From assembly GCA_028456385.1 (NCBI GenBank), contig JALNQF010000825.1:1-13237 (forward strand): DNA of 13,237 nt, read 5' to 3'. Origin of the DNA: Ophiosphaerella korrae. Lineage: Eukaryota > Ascomycota > Dothideomycetes > Pleosporales > Phaeosphaeriaceae. Positions 6,057 through 13,237 of the stretch are shown here, one piece after another. Within the stretch, counting starts at the first letter, position 1; each line of letters opens with the position of its first letter. Position numbers and translations under genes: made by a program. The notes under the pieces were generated by a model. It made no database searches. It saw only the letters and a list, made by a program, of their open reading frames with translations, and was not told the origin of the DNA.

Positions 6057-8414
6057 TCATCGTTGTTGTCGCCATGCACCGAGTACGGTCCGTAATTGAT
6101 TAGCTACTTTGTGTCTCTCTCGTGCAAAAGGGGAGCCACCCTTCCCCGACTTTACCATCTCTGCTTCCGAATCCCTCTTCCTCTTCCTCTTTCGATTGGG
6201 TGAGATAGGGCTTAGTGCGGTCCGCGGTCTGACATGCTCTGCCAGGTCAAAGTCAATCACCATAACTCCACCAGTCTCCCTATTCCATAGCATGTTGCGA
6301 GCCTCCTCGAGGTCTTTATGTAAGACGCCAAGGTTGTGGGTCGCTTGGGCTGAGCAGTCAGCTAGTCTAGTGACCTCTGCTCTGTTCTCGGAAGTCAGGT
6401 GCTTGGAGATGGGCAGCCCCCCAAAGCTAAGAAACATGACGTGAACGAGCTCACAGATACCCTCATAGTGGTAAGGGTTTTTTTTAGGTCAATGTTGCCT
6501 AGATTAACTGGCACATGGATGCCCTGGATCGAACGGAGTTGATTGTAGACGGTAGCCTCATGCCGGAGACGACGGACGGATGGACTCGATGGGAAAACAC
6601 TTGGCAGCTACGGCCTATCCGTGCGATTTCAGCCGAATTTGGAATAAGGCGCCGCAAGCTCCCCGATGAACAGGCTTGCAGTCGGTATCTAGGTCGTCGG
6701 CCAGTTGTTGGCGCATACGGGTGAGGAAAGTGTGTGCATCGATCTGCTGATGGCCTTTTCCATAATCTCGCACATTTGGGCACGACATGTCAAGCGAACC
6801 CCCGTGGACTAGCCCTAGTAGACGCTTTTGAGTGCAGTACTGTCTATCCTAGCCTCTACTAGTATTCTGACTAGGCGAGGAACTGCTGCCAGTGGGATGG
6901 GTGGGAGGCATGGGGTGGAACGAAGTTGGCGGTCGGCTCGGAGTATCAGGGTCGTTTTCATTGCCGAGTGCTATGTGCTGGCCCTGTGGCCCCGCGCAGC
7001 TTGGGGAGGTGGTTGGGGTACGTCGCCGCCGGAGCTGGATGGGTGACAGGCGAAGGAAGTCATTGTTACGAGGCGGGCGGTACTCGGATGACGGCGCATC
7101 TTCTTCTACCGGGATAGTATCTAACAAGTCTCCGTACAGAACCTCCCAGCTTGGGAGTCGAGCGGCGGTGTTGGCATGCCATTTGTGGCTACGGGGTAGC
7201 GTCTGCAGCGTTCGAAGCGTGAAGGCCAACATCTGTCCTACAGCTGTCAGATGCAGGCGATTCGATCCGTCCGAGCCCGGCGTCCAACCTGTGCTTTCCC
7301 GGACATCACCTTTGGGTACCGAGAGGAAGTAGTAGACTGTCGAAGGGTCATCCGGTATCTGCAGGAAGATAGTCGCTTCGCCGGTGCATACGAACCATAC
7401 TGGAGCCAATCCTCATCATATAGGAAAAGGCCTGCGTGATGACCGCAGCTATTAGTCGACGAAAGTGGTCTCCTGGAGTGTTGGTTTCCTTGTATCGGAT
7501 CACGTCTTCAAAGTCGACATCTTCCAGCCTTTCGAGCCCTTCCAGCCCTTCATAGATATAACCGAGTGGCAGCTTGTGTGGTGCCTTTTACTCGATGACA
7601 AAGGCTGGAACGCGGCTCTCTGCACCTTGATTGCTTGTGTTGTAGACGCAGAGCTGATCTGCACGAGGACGGGAGGATTGACCCGGGTTTGCGCGACCTG
7701 CAGCGACTGGTTCTGTAGACTTGGTTGAGTTGGCCGATTGCGCCTCCTTGGCCTTAGCCAGGCGTGGTAACCGTCGTCGTCATGCCTCCCTTGACACCGT
7801 CAGCTGTTCTATACCCTCCTGCAGTTGGCGCTTCTGGGCTGAGGGTGTTTGCATGGTTCTCAAACGTTACAGAACCCTCGAGTCCAAATTTCTGCCACAA
7901 TGTCGGTTCATGGTACAAACGTTCGGTGATGGAAGATACGTGGTCGTCGACGGTGGAGCGCTGAAACAAGTGCAGGTCGAGCTCAGAACTCAACATGCTG
8001 CATCTCTGATAGCTTCACCGGACTCCTCTAGAGTATGTCGCGAGGTAAAGTGCGGCTCCAAGGCCAAATCAGATTCCATGACATCACCCCAGATGGCTGC
8101 TTGTTGTGCTGGAAAGGCCTCCCATACTCGAAGTCTCTCCGGTCGAAGCTTTGTTGTTCGCATTCGCAGGGTCGCCTCGCGTTGACAAGGTGGCATCGGT
8201 TTGGACGGCGAGACCTGCGTGAAGGAATTCAGGGAGATTTTGTCTTGCAGGTTCTTGTTTCTGATTCTTCGCGTCTCCGTTGTTCCTCTTCGAGTTGGCG
8301 TCGCCCTTGAATGTACAACGTGTATAGCGCTTCGTAACCAGGCGATGGTACCACCATGCTACGGCGACAGCCGTGAGATGGAACGTTTGTTGACGGTTGT
8401 TGCGTGACTGACAT
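6057..8414 (-). pseudogene. Fungal kinase-like protein with E-x-K nuclease-like N-terminal domain, multiply broken
   Basis: The gene can be followed across frames from ATG 8412-8414 to TGA 6057-6059, about 785 codons. In order: a leader and coiled-coil (RRQLEEEQRRREESE); a conserved middle region (NLPEFLHAGLAVQTDATL; SGEAIRD; SSELDLHLFQRSTVDDHVSS; GSVTFENHANTLSPEA); a D...E-x-K region (RADQLCVYN, then VPAFVIE-stop-KAPHK, 7585-7659); a second conserved part (FVCTGEATIFLQI, RLHLTAVGQMLAFTL); and a kinase domain. The kinase has an AVAAK lysine strand, RHEATVY (alpha-C Glu), ICELVHVMFLSFGGLPI, HKDLEEARNMLWN (catalytic loop) and VMVIDFDLAE in the DFG position, then a basic PNRKRKRKR tail. Lesions: frame changes near 8232-8250, 8145-8155, 7995-8003, 7755-7775, 7396-7415, 6577-6584 and at the A8 run 6478-6485; stops at 7588, 6849 and 6615. 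Between Asp and Asn the catalytic loop has one residue more than the usual HxDxxxxN, from a doubled GAG codon. The intact relative was probably a cytoplasmic or nuclear protein. Confidence 0.8.
6478..6485. repeat. T8 run at a kinase frameshift
   Basis: Eight T on the plus strand (A8 in the gene's sense). Before it the gene reads IHVPVNLGNIDL in one frame; directly after it PYHYEGICELVHVMF in another. One more A would join the two frames, so this is a homopolymer contraction or a base-calling error. Confidence 0.8.
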
Positions 8415-8647
8415 CGCAAAGGCGAAATACTATTGGAATAGCTTGAGCATTCGCCGCGTGCAATCAACAAAAGAAGCCAAATAATCAATACCCTCAAAGG
8501 AATGTCCCGAAGAGTATCGCAATGAAATACGGCCTTCCTTCCAAAAGCTTCAGTTGATACGCTGGACCCAGCTACGCAAGCCCCTGCATACAGCACCAAT
8601 GGTCCGAGAATCCATCGCTTCCATTAAGCGCCCACGAGTTCACTCTT

Positions 8648-8868
8648 GTCAGATGAGCTGGCTCACGAGCCAGCTCATAAGTTGATTCAGATGGCGATTG
8701 AGATGGCGATGGCGCCAGCTCAACCAAGGGCAACCCTTGGGGCACGAGAACAATCAAAGAACCTCACAAAGGATATCAATAGCAGCCAGATGAGAGAAGA
8801 CAGAGAACTCAACCAAACTCTATTCTGACCTCCACTCGCATCAGTGACTCGGCGACCATCAAATCCGA
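8648..8868 (+). mobile_element. MITE-like dispersed repeat, copy 4 (both ends, internal deletion)
   Basis: About 221 bp with both element ends: left GTCAGATGAGCTGG and right ATCAAATCCGAC, giving an imperfect terminal inverted repeat (GTCAGAT against GTCGGAT). It carries the same perfect palindrome as copy 1 at 8655-8676. Compared with copy 1 it lacks the internal part between GATGGCGAT and GCGCCAGCTCAA, so it is a shortened derivative. It lies about 230 bp upstream of the kinase-like gene's start codon, in what would have been its promoter. No target duplication is obvious. Confidence 0.7.
8655..8676. repeat. Perfect 22-bp palindrome in repeat copy 4
   Basis: Base-for-base the same 10+2+10 palindrome as at 2212-2233. 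Its conservation, while the surrounding repeat has diverged, may mean that it matters for the element's movement or stability. Confidence 0.9.
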
Positions 8869-9094
8869 CAATACTTGTCTCTACGCAGTTGCGACTCGGT
8901 GGTGGAGAGCCGTTCTCTCGAGTTTCGTTGTTGACCAGTGTATCGGCTCTACGCAGTCAGGTTATGACGTGAAGAGCCATCATACTGACGATAGCCGCTT
9001 TGCATGTGATAACTGTGTTGTATGTGATGGCTTTGCCTTTGACGATTGTTTGCCGAACCAGACCTCAATTCTCCGGCTGGCGCTGGTGCGTTGA

Positions 9095-9212
9095 TGCGCC
9101 GTAGTCAAGTTGGTGCACCGTGGTTGAGTTGGTGCGGCAGTCCCATGGCTCGCTTAGCTTGTGGCACGCACACTAATTAGCATCGCCATGCACGAACCAG
9201 CTCAGCTCCTGG
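9095..9212 (-). mobile_element. MITE-like dispersed repeat, partial copy 5
   Basis: Read as reverse complement, the segment shows GAGCTGGTTCGTGCATGGCGATG, GTGCGTGCCAC, AAGCTAAGCGAGCC and CGCACCAACTCAACC in the same order as the left half of copy 1. The palindrome is degraded and the right half is absent. The motif GTTGGTGC recurs near 9108-9140, so part of this piece is also locally duplicated. Confidence 0.45.
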
Positions 9213-9215
9213 CAG

Positions 9216-9720
9216 ATCGTTTCGAAGTCGACGACAGCCGGCTTGTGGGAGGGCTGGATGTGTTCTTTTCGTTTAGCGCGTGCAGAGTGTTGCCGCTGAA
9301 GCGGGGCCTTTGTGCTGAGAGGATCCACGAGCTGATGGCGTGAAGGTTGTTTGATGCCTAGATTTGTTGTTTTGCCGATTGGTGGGGGACCAGGCTCAGC
9401 TTTGTTTTGGTTCTGCTGATCTTGGCAGCGCTTGAAGCTCGGTCCAGGCGTTACGCCGACCAAAACGTCCAATTTGACGGTCAGGGTCAGTGCGGTCGGT
9501 CGGAGCGACACATCCCATCTCCACGCATACCTTGGCTGGATCTCCTGGCTTATTCAGACATAGCAGACCAGCATGTTCTGGAGGGTGCAGTGTTACAGTT
9601 GGTCCGATTCTTCGCGGAGGCTTTAATAGATATTGAATTAGAAGTGTCCAGCTACAGGCTAGCCCTTTCGCACTGTCTATAGATCCTAGTACGCTATGTA
9701 TTCTTAGAACCTACTTGTAG
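9216..9720. other. Gene-free stretch
   Basis: Two opposing open frames (9407-9682 on plus, 9173-9511 on minus) show no motif. Neither continues sensibly beyond its stop. I see no repeat or RNA gene here. Confidence 0.35.
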
Positions 9721-9733
9721 CCCCACGCCTTCG

Positions 9734-9756
9734 CCTCGGCCTCGGCCTCGGCCTCC
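9734..9756. repeat. CCTCGG hexanucleotide microsatellite
   Basis: Three perfect CCTCGG units (9734-9751) and a fourth changed to CCTCCC. In the phosphatase frame they encode Ser-Ala repeats. Confidence 0.85.
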
Positions 9757-9762
9757 CGAATT

Positions 9763-9784
9763 AACGCCAACGCCAACGCCAACG
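9763..9784. repeat. AACGCC hexanucleotide microsatellite
   Basis: Three perfect AACGCC units plus AACG. They encode Asn-Ala repeats that lead directly into NVW of the phosphatase. Normal PP2A has a single N-A-N-V-W here, so the native hexamer seems to have expanded. Confidence 0.85.
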
Positions 9785-9999
9785 TCTGGACACACTTCAC
9801 CGATCTCTTCGACTTCCTGCCGCTGGCAGCTGTCATCGATGGCAGTGTATTCTGCGTTCACGGCGGCTTGTCGCCGTCCATGGAGATGCTAGATGAAATC
9901 AGAGCGCTCGACCGATTGCAGGAGGTGCCCCACGGGCCTGCTTTTCAGCGCATCGTCTTTCCCTGCATCACGTTGACCGTTGACTTTCAGGTCATATGA

Positions 10000-10654
10000 G
10001 TATGTACGAATCAAGTCAGGTCAAGTCAAGAGACAAGAAGAGAAGACGGTTAATTTGGCGCTTCCAACAAAGACGCACATGCTCAACTACGCCACATACG
10101 GTGGTTGAGACTACCAGCATGGAAAGCGTCTTGATTACTATCCACAGTAAGCTTTTTTCGCCTGCTCTCACGTCCATTTCGAACCCACAGTGCATTGGGC
10201 CGTGAACGAAGCGAATAGATGTCACGCAAATTGTGCTTTTGATGCCCTTGGCTACAAATGCCTCGTGAAATGATTGGCAGGCCATCAGCATGGACTTTTC
10301 TTTCGTCCCGTAGACTACGAGCTCGTCAAGCGAAGTGGCCATCGAGCTGTTGAGACGTTGAACTCGATAGACGATTTCCTGCATGTGTTTTCCAGTCCGT
10401 TGAGTCACCAGACTACGGATGAGTGAGATGGTCGTCTACTTGATCAATAAAACTCCTTGCCGAGCAGCACATTCGCAGCATGAATACGAGCATTTGGCGC
10501 TGCCGGTGGCACTTGCAGGTGGAGTGGCGGCAAGGCGCATATGAAACTAATGAGCATAGGACGGATTGTATTGCCCTACCACTACATGTACCAACGAGAA
10601 ATCAGATTCAACACACCAGCTATAAAATATGAAAGCAAGAAAGCAAGACCGCCG
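10000..10654. other. Intergenic stretch, one doubtful minus-strand ORF
   Basis: The minus strand is open at 10016-10408 (130 codons from a GTG; first ATG at 10384), with sequence such as LDELVVYGTKEKSMLMACQS. No motif was recognised and it lies where no promoter or partner gene is visible, so I do not call it a gene. The rest is 3' flank of the DUF7924 gene. Confidence 0.3.
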
Positions 10655-12044
10655 CTAAGGTTTACCATGCCATACAATTGTTCCGTCCGCGTTCGGGTAG
10701 TAATGCTGCTGCTTGGTCGCATCCCAGACCCATGTCTGAGGAGGAGGCTGCTCAGACACAAGTTTCTTCTTAGGCGGCTCCTCGAATGACGGCACAGGGC
10801 GAGCCTTTGCTTGGCTGCTTACCTTCTTCACACTTGGATCCAGTACCTTATCCAAAGCGTCACTAATCGCCTGGAGCCCGTCAGTTCTTCCCCAATCAAG
10901 AATGTTTAGAACGTGTTGTCGAAATCGCAGCAGGTGGTCGGGGTCTTGTAGCAGGTAGGTATTAGTCCTCTGCGTGTAGTACTTATAATCGTCTTCCTTC
11001 CACGATATGAACAGACGAGCTTCGGTACCAGTCATGACGATACTGAACGCGACGATGTTGTGCCTCCGAACTTCTGGATCATGACGTGACGTCAGGCGAG
11101 AGAAAAGATCGTCAGTAAGTTTTGCGCAGGATGAAGCGCCTCCTAAACATTGATTAGTAGCAACATATAAGCCGCCTTCACCTCCATGCGGACCATCAGC
11201 TTTCATTTCAATAACGAAGAAGGGATATGAGGTCTTGAGTATTAACTCTAACTTCTTTCCACATGTTGCCTAACTGAACTCGCTGAGACTTGGCGAAAGC
11301 TTTGCGGGTGTAACCATAGACGACATCGGGAGCAGGCTGAGAAACTCTGTAGAGTGAATTCAGGTTTCGAGGAACGGCATGCTTAGATATCATCTTCTTG
11401 TCAGTGCGAGAAGCATGTCCTCTAGTTTTGGGAAATACGTGGGCCTTGAAGTAGTCTTCAACATCTGTCTCTCCTGTCCCATACTCTAGATCTGCTAAAT
11501 CTGGTTGGGGGGGGGGGGGCGTCCGTGGTGCGTGGACCTTGTCTATAAGAGGAAGGAGATTCGAAGGCAACACTTCGTGTTGGTGTTGACGAAGGTAAAT
11601 GTGGTTATTCTCAAGGTAGACATTCCGGTAAGAGGGATCATCCACCTTACTTCCGATGGCGGTTGTATTCGAGTTAGTAGATTCGGCATAGGACTGGCTG
11701 TCTTCGATCCGAAACGATGGAGATAACTGTGGAGTCGGGGGAGGAAGACGCCTTGAGAAGGACATTACAGGAGCGGGGCTCGATCTTGGACAGATACGGG
11801 TAGGGTAAGTGGCTGACTGCTGATAACCGTCGCTAGACTTGCAGCGGATAGGCTCAGGAATAGTCTCAAGCCAATGTGGGATACGGTTGTGGCAGACTCG
11901 TTTCGATGGCAAGTCTTCTGGCAAGTCTCCCAGCAGAGCACGGAAGCTACGTTTGGAGCGACGAGGCTGAGGATTGTGCAGTAGCTGTGTAGTGCTTGGT
12001 TGACGAGGCTGCAGCAGCTCGAGCACCTGTGCAGGGTCCGTCAT
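10655..12044 (-). pseudogene. DUF7924-type protein, PD-(D/E)xK-like core, one frameshift
   Basis: The first good start is ATG 12042-12044 (A at -3), encoding MTDPAQVLELLQPRQ; the stop is TAG 10655-10657, giving about 460 codons. Features in order: a basic, Pro-rich N-terminus (RRSKRSFRALLGDLP); VDDPSYRNVYLENNHIYLR; a C13-encoded Pro run; APDVVYGYTRKAF (Asp at 11325-11327); YPFFVIEMKADGPHG (E-x-K at 11201-11209); GLYVATNQCLGGASSC; AFSIVMTGTEARLFISW; and a C-terminal W-V-W-D...YY...DGT...VW motif. The order and wording match fungal DUF7924 proteins. D followed about 39 residues later by E-x-K after a hydrophobic strand is the PD-(D/E)xK nuclease pattern, which I infer from motif only. Between NTQDL and YPFF (11226-11231) the frame changes by one base. 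A 46-nt intron (11234-11279) could also restore frame, but its donor (GTTCAG) is poor and it would delete family-like residues. It could be working if the shift is a sequencing error. Confidence 0.75.
11507..11519. repeat. G13 homopolymer inside the DUF7924 gene
   Basis: Thirteen G on the plus strand, read as a Pro run (PRTPPPPQPDL) in the gene. Protein on both sides is in the same frame, so the present length is the in-frame one. Such a run is prone to slippage. Confidence 0.95.
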
Positions 12045-12092
12045 GGTTGTAATGGGTAGAAGGAGGGAGGAGGTTGGGCGCGGAAATGTCAA

Positions 12093-12447
12093 GATAAGCT
12101 AGCCAAAGCTTCCCGCCTTTCTGAAAGCTGGAACAAGGCGCTTCTATCTAGAGCTAGGCAGCCATATGCGGAAGAACCAAACAGGTATGCCTTCACAACG
12201 CAGCTGAATTCCGTAGAAATAAGGAAGTAGCATATGCTTGTCCACGAGATACATAGTCGTAGTCCTAATCTATGCCTTGTCTAATTATTTTCGCCCGCCG
12301 TTGATATCAAAATCCAACCGTCCCATTATCGCAGGCAAAAATATGTCATACCAAGAAGAAAACACACCGTTGCGGTAGGCACACTACACAAACTCGAATC
12401 TATTGCGCGTCTGCGACTATAAATCCGACAACGAGAAGGCTCACCTA
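12093..12447. other. Upstream region of the DUF7924 gene
   Basis: No gene or repeat was recognised. The segment is AT-richer than the genes. A TATAAAT string lies at about 12416-12422 in plus orientation, upstream of the small ORFs that follow; whether it works as a promoter is unknown. Confidence 0.35.
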
Positions 12448-12449
12448 AT

Positions 12450-12675
12450 GTGGGGAATCCAGGTGAGATAGTAGATAGTGGCTTTGCTCACACACTCTGT
12501 AACAACAACAATTGTTATTTTACTTGCTTGGGTGGGCTTCAGACCTGCTGTCGCTACAATACCACTAGAAATTCCGCAGCAATGTGCAAGGTCGCGAACT
12601 GTTTACACGAGTGCTGTGGGACTTGCCAACCGTGAGTATTCTACAGAAACTCTTCTGGAAGTAATGAATATATAA
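12450..12675 (+). other. Small overlapping ORFs: Cys-rich frame and secretion-signal-like frame
   Basis: Two plus frames overlap. The first (12450-12635, from GTG) has ten Cys in its last 45 codons, with CNNNNCYFTC, QTCCRY and HECCGTC. The second (12478-12675, from GTG) starts with a hydrophobic stretch, TTTIVILLAWVGF, followed by PAVA, resembling a signal peptide with its cleavage site, and then has a 40-residue polar part. Neither has a suitable ATG: the ATG at 12448-12450 runs into TAG after seven codons. GTGAGTATTCTACAG at about 12630 resembles a splice donor. A decayed small secreted protein is one reading; chance is another. Confidence 0.25.
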
Positions 12676-12746
12676 TAATTTTCAGCTTAGGTGAAGATCA
12701 TGAAGCTGGTTTTAAGGATAGAACTTGATAAAATTTTATAGAGAGG

Positions 12747-13237
12747 TTAGCTATGTAGCTGAAGGAATTTCCGTAGTCGTTCAACTCCTTACAGGTCGCC
12801 TTGTCTACTATCGGATAGCTCCCTCTCAACCCAGCCCTCTGTGTAACTTCCCCCAAAATCAGTAACCTATATATTACCATCTCTATCAAGCAGGATATTT
12901 TCTGCTTTTGCATCGCCCCATAACAAAGATAATTCATGAAGGCGCTTTAACGTAAGCTCAACTTGGCAATACCAATGTTGCCTATTAACTATTGAAACAG
13001 AGCTTATTTTACAGCATGAGAGATTCGGGCATGAAGGATTTGTTGCTACATACTCCATCAGAAACCCTAGGACATTATTTCCTAATACGACAAGCCCTGG
13101 GAATGATGGGACAGGGACACGAAGGGGGGATGCTAGTATGCGCTGCAGGACCCCGATTTCCCGCCGGATCGGTTGACACTGCGACTGCCGCACTGCGATC
13201 TTCGCACACATGGTGGAACCCCTAACTTCAGCCTTAA
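12747..13237 (-). pseudogene. Second kinase-like relic, runs off the right edge
   Basis: The frame enters from the window edge (no stop between 13237 and ATG 13209-13211) and ends at TAA 12747-12749. N-lobe to hinge: IRREIGVLQRILASPLRVPV, then VLGFLMEYV. Catalytic loop: RLHELSLLWGDAKAENILLD, with WGDxKxxN in place of HRDxxxxN, a form common in fungal small kinase-like proteins. Then DRDGNI, a TAG at 12867-12869, VTDFGGSYTEGWVE (DFG metal motif kept), a TAA at 12789-12791 and GVERLRKFLQL. The TAG sits where relatives usually carry Trp and the TAA is one step from CAA. Both changes are CpA-to-TpA on one strand, as RIP makes, and no frameshift is needed. It differs from the large kinase-like pseudogene: it has a true DFG and no sign of the long N-terminal extension within the window. 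The 5' end is outside the window. Confidence 0.7.

Larger units (their letters stand above)
9721..9999 (+). pseudogene. PP2A-type Ser/Thr phosphatase fragment
   Basis: A frame open from after TAG 9718-9720 to TGA 9997-9999 encodes [39 protein letters not shown] and [14 protein letters not shown] (about 9781-9945). This is the central part of the PP2A/PP4-like catalytic subunit, including the metal-binding His of the VHGG motif (CAC 9859-9861). The earlier GDxHG, GDxVDRG and GNHE motifs and the later part with the WSDP and SAPNYC motifs are absent, so it cannot be active. The family's Glu in VPHEGP is missing, and text beyond AFQ is not phosphatase-like. No ATG precedes the domain. The frame begins with two hexanucleotide microsatellites (Ala-Ser and Asn-Ala repeats) exactly where similarity starts. 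It appears to be a captured or leftover exon piece of a normally conserved housekeeping gene. Confidence 0.75.

Noticed and set aside
6892..7332. 146-codon plus-strand ORF
   Set aside because: It is the antisense shadow of the kinase-like pseudogene, whose minus-strand frame has clear family wording there.
8084..8599. 171-codon minus ORF taken as a separate gene
   Set aside because: Only its C-terminal third is coding-like, and that part is one frame segment of the kinase-like pseudogene. The N-terminal part is upstream non-coding sequence before ATG 8412-8414.
10016..10408. 130-codon minus ORF as a gene
   Set aside because: No motif, GTG start, no supporting context; kept only as a note in the intergenic entry.
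12698..12937. 79-codon minus ORF
   Set aside because: It is in the wrong frame over the end of the second kinase-like relic; the DFGG-containing frame is the meaningful one.

Overview
The window looks like an accessory, decayed region of a filamentous ascomycete (Pezizomycotina) genome. This rests on protein families seen almost only in such fungi: a kinase-like protein with a long N-terminal extension and an IDF-type catalytic region, and a DUF7924-type protein. Dispersed non-coding repeats and CpA-to-TpA style stop codons, as left by repeat-induced point mutation (RIP), point the same way. The species cannot be named. No bacterial, organellar or RNA-gene signatures were found.

Layout, left to right. 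1-550 holds no recognised gene. 551-1738 (+) is a helical-repeat (TPR-like) protein relic kept in one frame across seven stop codons. 1886-2119 (+) is the C-terminal tail of an ABC transporter. 2205-2896 carries two copies of a MITE-like dispersed repeat. 3190-4486 (+) is a Gln/Pro/Met-rich gene: its 5' part is broken by four TAG codons and a frameshift, and its 3' part is an intact 321-codon ORF containing 27 tandem 18-bp repeats. 4751-4996 (-) is a third repeat copy, followed by a short unknown ORF. 5232-6056 shows no gene. 6057-8414 (-) is a 2.36-kb kinase-like pseudogene that can be followed from its ATG to its stop through about ten lesions. 8648-8868 is the shortest repeat copy with both ends, and 9095-9212 is a partial fifth copy. 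9721-9999 (+) is a fragment of a PP2A-type phosphatase. 10655-12044 (-) is a DUF7924-type gene with a single frameshift. 12450-12675 holds a small ORF pair. 12747-13237 (-) is a second, different kinase-like relic that runs off the window.

How the parts relate. Two unrelated genes, the kinase-like pseudogene and the DUF7924 gene, each carry a D...E-x-K pattern in a hydrophobic strand context, as in PD-(D/E)xK nuclease-fold domains. In the first, this pattern precedes a kinase domain. That architecture resembles nuclease-kinase proteins described among eukaryotic CR/Crinkler-type effectors and conflict systems. The link is inference from motifs. Decay differs by gene: the left TPR relic and the right-edge kinase carry stops mostly reachable by C-to-T changes with little frame loss, while the central kinase pseudogene carries mainly one-base indels. 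Uncorrected long-read errors could imitate the indels and should be excluded first.
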